This document shows, in pieces, positions 1-7,831 of a DNA stretch of 64,000 nt. Position numbers and translations under genes: made by a program. A model generated the notes under the pieces. The model worked only from the letters and a program-made list of their open reading frames with translations, ran no database searches and had not been told where the DNA came from. Source of the DNA: JAZBPO01 sp963691775 (GTDB lineage Bacteria; Pseudomonadota; Gammaproteobacteria; Pseudomonadales; Azotimanducaceae); contig OY829369.1 in the NCBI GenBank assembly GCA_963691775.1, positions 930,001 through 994,000 on the forward strand, given 5' to 3'. Every line of letters starts with the position of its first letter. Positions within the stretch are counted from its first letter, which is position 1.

Positions 1-305
1 AACCAGAGCTGATGCTCGGGCGTTTTCATGCCCGACTCGGCAATGTGATCGGCGTAGTTCAAGCCGATGGCAAGCACCTTCCCGGGCCGCGCAATCGGGG
101 CCTCCAGGCGGACGGCATCGAGCGGAAAATCGGCGTGCCTGCCCTCGCTTTCGCGCGCCCGACGCCACGCTTCGGGGCCCGCGGCGAGAAAGGCCTCCAT
201 TTCCGCGGGCACACCCGGTGCCGCGCGCGACAGATCGACGAGGCCGTCAGCCGTCACGAGGCCGAGGCGCGTCCGCCCACCTTCGGTGAACCGTGCAACT
301 TTCAT
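1..305 (-). CDS. Fumarylacetoacetate hydrolase-family protein, N-terminal part (runs off left edge)
   Basis: The minus strand from an ATG at 305 reads 101 codons without a stop to the window edge. It begins MKVARFTEGGRTRLG and contains KVLAIGLNYADHIAESGM, the entry to the FAH fold. The family cleaves or hydrates acylpyruvates and related diketo acids in aromatic and amino-acid catabolism, using a divalent metal whose ligands lie in the missing part. A strong GGAGG ribosome site lies just upstream of the ATG, which fixes the start. The gene diverges from the TonB receptor at 660. Family assignment is good; the substrate is unknown. Confidence 0.85.
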   Translation of the reverse strand, partial: MKVARFTEGGRTRLGLVTADGLVDLSRAAPGVPAEMEAFLAAGPEAWRRARESEGRHADFPLDAVRLEAPIARPGKVLAIGLNYADHIAESGMKTPEHQLW

Positions 306-659
306 GATTCCCCCCTCCTCCGGACAGACCACAGCGCCGCACAGCATGGCATTGCTCGCCTGCCTGCGCCCACAGCGACGACTCGCGCTGCGTCCTCGCC
401 GCCTGTCCACAGCCCAGAACCGCGACCGGAGGCGCCGCACCCTGCAGATCGAACGCCCCCAAACGACGCGGGCAGACTGAGTCTCCGCCCCAGGCGTTGG
501 GTAGGCAGCCGACCTCTTCAACAGTCATCGGCCCGCGCCCCGGCGCCGCGGCAGACTCGAGCGTACTCGGGAAACGCCGCGGGGCTTGGCGCGGAGCGGA
601 AATCTGCGAGAATCCGCGCCCCCGAACCAACCCACCGACGTCTAAGCAGCGAAGAACCC
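306..659. other. Intergenic region between divergent genes
   Basis: About 350 bp separating the FAH-family start (305, minus) from the TonB receptor start (660, plus). The plus-strand frame of the receptor stays open through here, but the translation has no protein-like character before the signal peptide at 660. I see no RNA gene; it must hold the promoters of both genes. Confidence 0.5.
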
Positions 660-2768
660 GTGCCTCGAAACCCCAGCATCCGCCTCGCGCGAACCCTGAT
701 CGCGATCCAGACCTTCATCGCTGCAGGGGCGGCCTACGCCGTCAATGACCCCGCGCCCGCCGCAAACGCACTCATGCCTGAGCAAATCTGCTCGGAAGGC
801 GCCTGCACGCTGATCTACGCGCCGGCGTTCTTCACCCGCTATGCGCCTATCACGGCATTCGACATGCTCGACAACGTGCCGGGCTTCGACGTCGACGATG
901 GCGACAGCGATACACGCGGCTTCGGCGGCGCTGCGGGAAACGTGGTGGTCGACGGCGCCCGCATTTCCAGCAAGAGCGAATCGACATCCGACGTCCTGCG
1001 CCGCATTCCCGCATCCAACGTCGCGCGCATCGAGATCATCCGGGGGCAGGTCGGCGGCCTGGACCTGCGCGGCCAGAACGTAGTCGCGAACGTGATCCGG
1101 TCGCGCAATTCAGGTTCCGGCGCCTGGAGCGTGAACGCCTCAACCTTTGAACCCGGCGGTGGTTTCTACCCTGCCGCAGATCTCAGCTACACGCTGTCGT
1201 CGGACCGCGGTGAGGTCACGCTCGGGCTCTACGGCTCGGAGGGCCGTTTCAGCCAGCGCCGCCGGGAGCGCGTCTTCGACGGCGCCGGCACCCTCACGGA
1301 GGATCGTCAGGAGCGCTTCGACCGCGAAGACGAAGACCTCGGCGGCTCGCTGAACGCCAGCGCCCAGCTCGGGGCCTGGTTGATGAACGCAAACGTCGGC
1401 ATGAGCCGCTTCGAGAGTGACGGCGGCGAACTCTCCCGCCGCTTTCCAGGTGCAGCCGGCAGCGCGCCCGTCGCACTGTTCCAGGGCGAGGTCGACGATG
1501 CTTCGCGAAAGGAGATCGGCCTCGACGGTGAGCGCGCGCTCGGCGACGACTGGAAGCTGAAGCTGATCGGCCTGTATCGAGAGGAAGACTTCTCCAACGA
1601 AGGCTCACTCGTTCGAGGACCCATCGGCAGTCCCGGTGTGGTCGAAACGACAACGACGTCGAGCAGCATCAGCGAGGAGCGTATCGGTCGCCTCGAGCTC
1701 GACTTCAGCGGCGTGGAGGGCCACACCCTCGAGTTCAGCGCCGAACTCAGTGAAAACACGCTCGCATCGGACTTCTCCCTGCGCGCCCTTGAGAACGGCG
1801 TGCTCGTCAACCAGCCGGTGCCCGGCGCAAACACGGAAGTCGAGGAGCGTCGCCTCGACCTGCTGCTGTCCGACTCGTTCCGCATCGGCGGGGTTTCGAT
1901 CGACGCTGCCATCGGCGCCGAGGATTCGCGCATCGAGCAGGCCGGCGGATTCGAAGAGGCGCGCGAACTCTTCTTCTGGAAGCCCAGCCTCACGATGAGC
2001 TATGCGCCCACGGCGCGGCGGCAGTGGCGCATGCGCGCCGTGCGCGACGTCGGCCAGCTCGACCTCGAAGACTTTGCCAGCGGCGCGGATCTGGGTGACG
2101 TGGAACTCGCCCTCGGCAACCCGGAGCTCGCCCCGGAAACGACAACCACCGTGGATCTCAGCTACGAAGTCCGCGGCACGGGTATCGGCATCGGCTCGGT
2201 GACGCTCTTCCACGACTGGGTAGAGGACGTGAACGATCAATTGCCGCTGACCGGCAATCTCGAAGTACCGGGCAACATCGGTTCGGCGACGCGTATGGGC
2301 GTGGAGGCGTCCCTGACGCTGCCCCTCGACCGGATCGGCATCCGCGGCGGTCGCCTCGACTGGCAGGGTCGCTGGCAGACCTCTTCCGTTGATGATCCGC
2401 TGAACGGCAGCGTGCGCGCCCTGTCCGGGGAGCGCCGCTGGACCACCTTCGCGGAGTTCAGGCAAGACCTGCCCGACAGGAAGGTCGCCTGGGGGTTCGT
2501 GACGTTCTCACGCGACCGCTTTCCGCAGTTCGGACTCGACGAAGTCGAGGACCGTGGTCAGCGCGTCGATATGGATCTGTTCGTGGAATCGCGCGCCCTG
2601 CCCGGCCTGATCGTGACGCTGTTCCTCGAGGACGTGTTCCGCGACGGCGACGACCGCGATCGCCGCGTGTTCGCGGGCCCGCGCGATGTTTCGCCACTCG
2701 CGTTCCGGGAGCGCCGGGAACAGAGCCGGTCTACGACCGTGTCGCTGGAAGTGCGGGGCAACATCTGA
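660..2768 (+). CDS. TonB-dependent receptor-like outer-membrane protein
   Basis: A 702-residue protein starting at a GTG, chosen because it begins a clear signal peptide (VPRNPSIRLARTLIAIQ... ending near AAGAAYA, about residue 24). Residues ~60-130 form a TonB plug domain, including FDMLDNVPGFDV, VVVDGARIS and RIEIIRGQ; the rest is alternating polar/hydrophobic beta-barrel sequence with many D/R/E-rich strands. The last residue is Ile rather than the usual Phe. Such receptors import siderophores, vitamins or glycans by TonB energy. No canonical TonB box is obvious and no transporter partners adjoin, so the substrate is unknown. The same frame is open back to 12 but that stretch does not look coding. 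Confidence 0.85.
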   Translation: MPRNPSIRLARTLIAIQTFIAAGAAYAVNDPAPAANALMPEQICSEGACTLIYAPAFFTRYAPITAFDMLDNVPGFDVDDGDSDTRGFGGAAGNVVVDGARISSKSESTSDVLRRIPASNVARIEIIRGQVGGLDLRGQNVVANVIRSRNSGSGAWSVNASTFEPGGGFYPAADLSYTLSSDRGEVTLGLYGSEGRFSQRRRERVFDGAGTLTEDRQERFDREDEDLGGSLNASAQLGAWLMNANVGMSRFESDGGELSRRFPGAAGSAPVALFQGEVDDASRKEIGLDGERALGDDWKLKLIGLYREEDFSNEGSLVRGPIGSPGVVETTTTSSSISEERIGRLELDFSGVEGHTLEFSAELSENTLASDFSLRALENGVLVNQPVPGANTEVEERRLDLLLSDSFRIGGVSIDAAIGAEDSRIEQAGGFEEARELFFWKPSLTMSYAPTARRQWRMRAVRDVGQLDLEDFASGADLGDVELALGNPELAPETTTTVDLSYEVRGTGIGIGSVTLFHDWVEDVNDQLPLTGNLEVPGNIGSATRMGVEASLTLPLDRIGIRGGRLDWQGRWQTSSVDDPLNGSVRALSGERRWTTFAEFRQDLPDRKVAWGFVTFSRDRFPQFGLDEVEDRGQRVDMDLFVESRALPGLIVTLFLEDVFRDGDDRDRRVFAGPRDVSPLAFRERREQSRSTTVSLEVRGNI

Positions 2769-2790
2769 CGCCGCTCCCGGGCGCGGCGTC
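2767..2790. terminator. Hairpin between convergent genes
   Basis: Perfect 8-bp inverted repeat GACGCCGC/GCGGCGTC with an 8-nt loop, starting inside the receptor stop codon and ending 11 bp before the stop of the convergent P450. No T-run follows, so intrinsic termination is only likely, not proven. Confidence 0.5.
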
Positions 2791-2800
2791 GGCGTCTTGC

Positions 2801-4054
2801 TCAGTGCGGGTGCAGCATCACGGGCAGGCGGGAATACCCCTTCACGAAGTTGGAGCGCACCCGCGTCGGCTCGCCCGTCACCTCGACGTGGCGATAGCGC
2901 TTGAGGATCTCCTCCCAGACGATGCGCAATTGCATCTCGCCGAGGCGATTGCCCATGCAGCGATGAATGCCGTAGCCGAAGGACACGTGGCTGCGGGCAT
3001 TCGGGCGATCGATGATCAGGCGATCGGCGTCTTCGAAGTGTGATTCGTCACGGTTCCCGGAGACGTACCACATCACCACGCGATCCCCCTTCGGGATGAC
3101 CTTGCCGCCGAACGCCACGTCTTCGAGCGTAGTGCGCCGCATGTGTGCGAGGGGCGTCTGCCAGCGGATGATCTCGGAGACCATGTTCGGGATGAGCGAG
3201 GGGTCGGCTCGCAGCTTCGCGAACTCCTCCGGCCACTGGTTCAGCGCATACACGCCACCGCTGATCGAGTTCCGGGTGGTGTCGTTGCCGCCGACGATGA
3301 GCAGGATGAGATTACCCAGATACTCCAGCGGGTCCATGTCCTGATAGGCCTCGTTGTGGGCCATCATCGAGATGAAGTCGCCGCCGGGGTTCTGCTTGCG
3401 CTCTTCCCACAGGCGCTGGAAGTAGCCGAGGCACTGCAGCAGATCATCCCGGATCGCCTCGTCGACCTCTTCGCTGCCTTCGGAGCCTTCCGGCACCTCG
3501 GTCGCGCGATCGCTCCAATAGGTCAGCAGGTGTCGGTCCTCGAAGGGGAAGTCGAACAGCGTTGCGAGCATCTGCGTCGTCAGTTCGATCGAGACCTTCT
3601 CGACCCAGTTGAATTCCTCGCCCACGGGCAGAGCGTCCAGGATCGCGGCGACGCGCTGACGGATGAGCGGCTCGAGGTTCGCGAGCTGACGTGGCGCGAC
3701 GGCGGGCTGCACGCCCTTGCGCTGCACGTCGTGCTTCGGCTGATCCATGGCAATGAACATCGGCAGAAGAAAGTCTGCCGGCGGATTCTCGATGCCGATC
3801 ACCGGCTCGCTCGAGAATTGGCCATGATTCATGTCGACGGCCTTCATGTCGTCGAAGCGCGTGATCGACCAGTATCGGCCGACGAGCCCGTCCTCGTGCA
3901 GGTGCACCGGATCATCGCGGCGCAGGCGCGCGAAGTACGGCTGCCAGATGTCCTGCTGCAGCAAACGTGGATCAGACACGTCGATCTCGTCGAGCGCGCA
4001 GGTCTCAGGATCTGGCAGCGTCGGGTGCGTCTCGATCGTGGCGGCTTCGGCCAT
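2801..4054 (-). CDS. Cytochrome P450, CYP153-like
   Basis: A 417-residue soluble P450. Visible motifs: I-helix oxygen-activation motif GGNDTT (255-260), ExxR (294-297), and the haem-binding FGYGIHRCMG with Cys366 as thiolate ligand. The stretches LIVGGNDTTRNS, MWYVSGNRDE and GNRLGEMQLRIVWEEIL are characteristic of CYP153, whose members hydroxylate the terminal carbon of alkanes, fatty acids or related chains. The ATG at 4054 has an AGAGGGAGA ribosome site; the reading frame extends upstream to 4147 but without coding character. The ferredoxin and ferredoxin reductase that usually supply CYP153 electrons are not adjacent, so redox partners must come from elsewhere. Subfamily is inferred from remembered motifs. 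Confidence 0.9.
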   Translation of the reverse strand: MAEAATIETHPTLPDPETCALDEIDVSDPRLLQQDIWQPYFARLRRDDPVHLHEDGLVGRYWSITRFDDMKAVDMNHGQFSSEPVIGIENPPADFLLPMFIAMDQPKHDVQRKGVQPAVAPRQLANLEPLIRQRVAAILDALPVGEEFNWVEKVSIELTTQMLATLFDFPFEDRHLLTYWSDRATEVPEGSEGSEEVDEAIRDDLLQCLGYFQRLWEERKQNPGGDFISMMAHNEAYQDMDPLEYLGNLILLIVGGNDTTRNSISGGVYALNQWPEEFAKLRADPSLIPNMVSEIIRWQTPLAHMRRTTLEDVAFGGKVIPKGDRVVMWYVSGNRDESHFEDADRLIIDRPNARSHVSFGYGIHRCMGNRLGEMQLRIVWEEILKRYRHVEVTGEPTRVRSNFVKGYSRLPVMLHPH

Positions 4055-4198
4055 GGGGTATCTCCCTCTGTACGGAGCGCTTCGAGCGCTCTCTCTTGAT
4101 CGGATCATAGGTCGTCGTGACGAATGCTGCAGAGCCGCTGGCGACAACTACGTGGGGCAGGCATTGGCGATTCGAACCGCCCATGCGATCTTCGGCGC

Positions 4199-4531
4199 AT
4201 GAAGAAGCCCGACACGACGTGCACTGGCTGTGGAGCGAAATTTCACTTCGCGACCTGGCGACGGTCGGACATCGAACGCATGGTCCGCCCTCGTTGGACC
4301 TGACCTACGCATCCCACTGAAGAGTGGGACGCCCGCGCGAAGTCGCCGCTGGTCTACTGCTTTCTGCGATCACGCTGCCCGGGATGTGACGAGATCGCGA
4401 TTCGCCCCGGCATGCCCTTCTTGGGTGTGCGTCTTCATCCTGCGATGGCGAATCTGCTCGACTACGTGGTGCTAGGCGGGCTGTTGTTGGGGCTGATCAA
4501 GTTCATCGCATGGAAGTACGGACTGTCATAG
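4199..4531 (+). CDS. Small zinc-ribbon/membrane protein read through one in-frame UGA (selenoprotein candidate or nonsense pseudogene)
   Basis: From ATG 4199 one frame runs 110 codons to TAG 4531, broken only by TGA at codon 35 (4301-4303). Before it: MKKPDTTCTGCGAKFHF, with a CxxC pair. After it: PTHPTEEWDARAKSPLVYCFL, a CPGC knuckle, then a C-terminal membrane helix (LLDYVVLGGLLLGLIKFIAW). The two halves together make a plausible four-Cys zinc ribbon with a tail anchor, so they belong to one protein. A hairpin begins 5 nt after the TGA (4309-4332). The TGA could be selenocysteine, or a mutated Trp or Arg codon. No good ribosome site is seen before the ATG. The 3' end overlaps the convergent ATP-grasp gene by 6 bp. 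Confidence 0.45.
4309..4332 (+). promoter_or_regulatory. SECIS-like hairpin after in-frame UGA
   Basis: GCATCCCACT pairs with AGTGGGACGC (9 of 10 positions, one A-C mismatch; inner 7 bp perfect) around a GAAG loop. The loop starts 15 nt after the UGA at 4301-4303 and its first base is G. As I recall the bacterial SECIS rules (stem, G in the first two loop bases, about 16-37 nt from UGA), this is at the edge of the allowed spacing. Confidence 0.35.
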
Positions 4532-5389
4532 GGCCAGGCGCGCATCGATCGCCGCCGCCATACGCACCGCGCCCTCGGGCGCGACCTCGAAGCCGAGCGT
4601 GGGCTCGATCAATTCGAGCTCCATGAGCACCAGCGCGTCGTCACGCACCAAGCCATCCACGCGGGCGTAGAGGGGCGCGACCTCGACACCCGCGACGGCG
4701 AGGGAGCGCTCGAGTATCGCGGCGCCGCTGCGCACCACCGCGTCCGAGACCTCGGCGGCTACGCGCCGCGCGCCGAAGCGCGCATTCGAACGCCATTCAG
4801 CCGCCGGCAGTTCACGCCGAATGGCATGCGAGAACTTGCCTTCCAGGTAGACCAGTAGCGTCTCGCCCAGCTCTGAGATATCCGCCTGGAAGGGCTGTAG
4901 CAACGCGGGACCGTTATAGCTCGGCGCACTCCATGCCTCATCGAGGGACAGGAGTTCCACGCCGTATCCGCTCTGGCCGTGCACGGGCTTGCGCACCGCA
5001 CGCTGCCACTCGAGCGCACGCATCCGCGCACGCGCTTCGCTTTCGTCCTGTGCGTCGACTTCGATCGTGGGCACACAAGGCACGCCAGCCGCGTGCAAAG
5101 CGGCTAGATAGCGCTTGTCGAAGTTCCAGCGCACCAGGCCGTACTCGTTGAGAAGCTGCACCCGCCTGGCCTCGAGCTCATCCAGCCAGTTCAGGAACGC
5201 TGCCGGGTTCTCGTGGTAGTCCCAGCAGGCGCGGAGCATGACCAGGTCCGCGCGCTCGAACGGACTTCGCGCACCGTTCCAGGGCGCCGAAAGCACCTCG
5301 TGGCCGCGCGCTGCGAGCGCATCACGCAGGGGTGCGTCGGTCTTCGGTTCCGGATAGGCGGCACAGGTAGCAAGTACGACGACGGCCAT
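4526..5389 (-). CDS. ATP-grasp family protein (RimK/glutathione-synthetase-like)
   Basis: A 287-residue protein from the ATG of MAVVVLATCAAYPEP. It shows ATP-grasp features: a nucleotide-binding strand and glycine loop near AVRKPVHGQSGYGVELL, a central LLQPFQADI hinge, and a C-terminal acidic metal-binding segment LMELELIEPTLGF. ATP-grasp enzymes join a carboxylate to an amine or thiol through an acyl-phosphate. The N-terminal domain (APLRDALAARGHEV...FERADLVMLRACWDYHENP) resembles uncharacterised cytosolic members. The frame extends upstream to 5476 but that part is not protein-like. It may be co-transcribed with the MAPEG gene 25 bp upstream. Substrate unknown. Confidence 0.75.
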   Translation of the reverse strand: MAVVVLATCAAYPEPKTDAPLRDALAARGHEVLSAPWNGARSPFERADLVMLRACWDYHENPAAFLNWLDELEARRVQLLNEYGLVRWNFDKRYLAALHAAGVPCVPTIEVDAQDESEARARMRALEWQRAVRKPVHGQSGYGVELLSLDEAWSAPSYNGPALLQPFQADISELGETLLVYLEGKFSHAIRRELPAAEWRSNARFGARRVAAEVSDAVVRSGAAILERSLAVAGVEVAPLYARVDGLVRDDALVLMELELIEPTLGFEVAPEGAVRMAAAIDARLAL

Positions 5390-5414
5390 GATCAGACGCG
5401 CTGCACGGCCTATA

Positions 5415-5834
5415 TCAGAGCAGCGCCATGACGTTGCGAACCGCGAGCACGAAGATCGGCACCGAACACAGCACAAAGATGCCGAAGCGCGCCGGCACGA
5501 AGTTCACGATCGCCTGGAAGATGCTGTGCACGATGCGCAGCACAACGTAGGCCCAGGCGGACCAGACCATGATCGCGTCAGCCGTACCGGCGAGCTGCGT
5601 GTAGAAGACGAGCGCGTAGAAGATCGTAGGCTGCTCGTGAAGGTGATTGTAGTTGTCCGCGACCTGCCGCGCCGCGAGCGGCAATCGATCGAGCACGCCT
5701 GGCTCGGTGAACTCGTGCGGTTCGATCCCGGAGGCCTGAATCGCAGGGATGCGCGTCGCGTACATCCAGACCCACATGACAAGCGTCCAGCAGACGAGGA
5801 CAAGGGCGGGCGTGAGAATCGAATCCATGTTCAT
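5415..5834 (-). CDS. MAPEG-family membrane protein
   Basis: A 139-residue integral membrane protein with four hydrophobic segments (about 5-25, 60-80, 83-103, 115-137). The conserved core DNYNHLHEQPTIFYALVFYTQL is typical of bacterial MAPEG proteins, relatives of microsomal glutathione transferases. The first ATG of MNMDSIL (5834) is preferred because an AAGGA ribosome site precedes it. It lies between the VanX-like gene (30 bp upstream) and the ATP-grasp gene, all on the minus strand, so a three-gene transcript is likely. Catalysis is not guaranteed; many bacterial members are uncharacterised. Confidence 0.8.
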   Translation of the reverse strand: MNMDSILTPALVLVCWTLVMWVWMYATRIPAIQASGIEPHEFTEPGVLDRLPLAARQVADNYNHLHEQPTIFYALVFYTQLAGTADAIMVWSAWAYVVLRIVHSIFQAIVNFVPARFGIFVLCSVPIFVLAVRNVMALL

Positions 5835-5864
5835 GGTTCCTTGAGGGGGAGTGAACGTCCGCAC

Positions 5865-6605
5865 CTAGCGGCCGATCGGGCGATCGAAGTAGGTGTCGGG
5901 CCAGGGTTCGTTTACGAGCGTGTAGTGCCACCACTCGTTGACGTAGTTGCTGAATCCAGCGCCGACCATGATCGAGCGGAGCAGCAACCGGTTCGCCATG
6001 GCCGCCTCGTCGATCTCGGGGTTCTCGGTGTGCGAGCGCTCGTCGAAGAAGTCGAACGGCGTCCCCATTGCCAGGGGCACGCCGTTGCGGGTCAGCGTCA
6101 GGTCCACGGTGCTGCCGCGGCTGTGGCCGCTGCGCTCCGCGATGTAGCCGCGCAGGAACAGTTCAGCCTTGGGTACGTCCGGGTAGTAGGTCGCCTTGCG
6201 AGCCACGTCTTCGAGATCGCTCCCCCACTCGACGAAGTTGTCCACGGCACGCTGCGGGCGATAGGCGTCGTACACGAGCAGCGAAAGCCCCTGGGCCTCG
6301 GCGGCGTCCTGTGCGCGCGAGAGGGCCGCCGCCGCTTCGGGGGTCATCATCACGCGCGGCGCAAGGTAACCCCTTACGGGACGCCCCATGAAGTTCTCGC
6401 TGCCCGCATAGCGCACGTCCTGCTGGATTCGGGGGTCGACGTCTGCGAGGTACACGAGTGGCGCATCGCTGTCGGTGCTCGCGCACCCCCCGAAGAGGAT
6501 CGCGACCAGACCAATGAGGCGTCCTGCAATGCTGGATGCAATGCGGAACGCGGTGCGCACCGAGTCCCGACGTCGTCCGTCGCTGTTTCCGAACCGCCCG
6601 AACAT
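5865..6605 (-). CDS. D-alanyl-D-alanine dipeptidase-like lipoprotein (peptidase M15, VanX/DdpX type)
   Basis: About 246 residues from the ATG of MFGRFGNSDG. An N-terminal signal with lipobox-like LFGGC near residue 39 suggests an outer-membrane or periplasmic lipoprotein. The M15D zinc site is intact: SGHSRGSTVDLTL gives the SxHxxGxxxD ligands and EWWHYTL gives the catalytic Glu and last His. VanX-type enzymes split D-Ala-D-Ala; outside resistance clusters they recycle peptidoglycan dipeptides. The start is uncertain: a GTG at VRTAFRIASS would shorten the signal. There are no van genes nearby, so a resistance role is not supported. It diverges from the acyl-CoA dehydrogenase at 6713. Confidence 0.8.
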   Translation of the reverse strand: MFGRFGNSDGRRRDSVRTAFRIASSIAGRLIGLVAILFGGCASTDSDAPLVYLADVDPRIQQDVRYAGSENFMGRPVRGYLAPRVMMTPEAAAALSRAQDAAEAQGLSLLVYDAYRPQRAVDNFVEWGSDLEDVARKATYYPDVPKAELFLRGYIAERSGHSRGSTVDLTLTRNGVPLAMGTPFDFFDERSHTENPEIDEAAMANRLLLRSIMVGAGFSNYVNEWWHYTLVNEPWPDTYFDRPIGR

Positions 6606-6712
6606 GCATCGCCCCGCAACGATCACCGGCGACCGATTGTGCCTGCGTCGCCCGGTGGCCGACACGCCGCAGGCCATGGCAGGCTCGGGCCCGGGCGCAG
6701 AGGGAGAAGACC

Positions 6713-7831
6713 GTGGCAGACACGACGAACGCGATCGCGTTCACCGAGGAGCAGGACGCCTTTCGCGAAGTGGTCGCGCGCTTCCTGGCGACGCGCGCAC
6801 CGGCCGCGGACGTGCGCGCCCTCGTGGAGGCGGGCCGCCCCTACGATGCGGACGTCTGGCAGGCACTTGCACAGGAGCTGGGCGTGACCGGCCTGCACCT
6901 GCCCGAGGCGTGCGGCGGCGGCGGCTTCGGGCCGGTCGAGCTCGGCATCGTGCTCGAGGAAATGGGACGTCAGCTCTACACAGGCCCCTATTTCACGTCT
7001 TCGATCATGGCGGGCTGTGCGCTGCACAGCGCGGATGCAGACGCTCAGGCCGCTCTGTTTCCAACTCTCGCGGACGGCAGCAGCATCGCCGCGCTCGCAC
7101 TCGATTCCCTGTCCGATCCTGCGCGGCTCGGCCTGTCGATCACCGCCTCCGCCGACGGCGCGCACCTCGACGGTACGGCGCCGATCGTCCCCGGCGGCCT
7201 CGAAGCCGACGTGCTGCTCGTTCTTGTCGCTGCTGATTATGGCCTCGGCCTCTTCCGAGTGAGCGCCGCCGACGTCGAGATCTCACCCCTGCAAAGCCTC
7301 GATCCTGCGCGCCCCGTGGCCAGCATTCGTTTCGCGAATAGCCCCGCGGAGCGCATCGGGACCTTATCGCCGCAATCCGTGCAGCGCCTGTGGGACACGC
7401 TCTCGATCCTGCTCGCCCACGAACTCGTCGGGGCAGCGGAGGCACTGCTCTACGGTACGGTCGAATACATGGAACAGCGCATGCAATTCGGCCGTCCCAT
7501 CGCCTCCTTCCAGGCGCTCAAGCACCGCTGCGCGGATCTGCTCATGGAAGTGGAACTGGCGAAGGCCCTCGCACGCGAAGGCGCTCGCGTGCTCGCAAGC
7601 GATGCCTCCCCGACCGAGATCGCACACATGGCGAAATCCATGGCGAGCGATGCCGCCATGAGCGCCGCGCGCGCAGGTATCCAACTGCGCGGCGGCATCG
7701 GCTTCACGTGGGAGAACGACACTCACTTCTACTTCAAGCGCATCAAGAGCGCGGAGGTGCTGTTCGGCACGCCGCAGCAGCACCGCGAATGGCTCATGAC
7801 CCACCTGGAGGCGACCGCCCATGCCCACTGA
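6713..7831 (+). CDS. Acyl-CoA dehydrogenase, first subunit of a pair
   Basis: A 372-residue FAD enzyme from a GTG preceded by an AGGGAGAAG ribosome site; the upstream open frame is not coding. N-terminal helical domain (FTEEQDAFREVVARFL), then HLPEACGGGGFGPVELGIVLEEMG, middle beta domain, and a C-terminal helical domain with RMQFGRPIASFQALKHRCADL and QLRGGIGFTWENDTHFYFKR. It overlaps the next dehydrogenase by 11 bp, so the two are surely co-translated. Short, adjacent acyl-CoA dehydrogenase pairs often form alpha2beta2 complexes acting on steroid side chains or other bulky acyl-CoAs; that is an inference here. Confidence 0.9.
   Translation: MADTTNAIAFTEEQDAFREVVARFLATRAPAADVRALVEAGRPYDADVWQALAQELGVTGLHLPEACGGGGFGPVELGIVLEEMGRQLYTGPYFTSSIMAGCALHSADADAQAALFPTLADGSSIAALALDSLSDPARLGLSITASADGAHLDGTAPIVPGGLEADVLLVLVAADYGLGLFRVSAADVEISPLQSLDPARPVASIRFANSPAERIGTLSPQSVQRLWDTLSILLAHELVGAAEALLYGTVEYMEQRMQFGRPIASFQALKHRCADLLMEVELAKALAREGARVLASDASPTEIAHMAKSMASDAAMSAARAGIQLRGGIGFTWENDTHFYFKRIKSAEVLFGTPQQHREWLMTHLEATAHAH

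Noticed and set aside
12..659. N-terminal extension of the first TonB receptor
   Set aside because: The frame is open but overlaps the antisense FAH-family gene and precedes an evident signal peptide at 660.
4155..4185. tRNA-like T-loop (GGTTCGAATC on the minus strand)
   Set aside because: The flanking five-base stem does not pair and there is no acceptor stem, D-arm or anticodon arm.
5865..6605. Vancomycin-resistance cluster
   Set aside because: Only a VanX-type dipeptidase is present; no vanA/vanH ligase, reductase or regulator genes nearby.
5388..6887. 499-codon plus-strand open frame
   Set aside because: Lies antisense to the ATP-grasp, MAPEG and VanX-like genes, which have clear motifs; its translation is His/Arg-rich noise.
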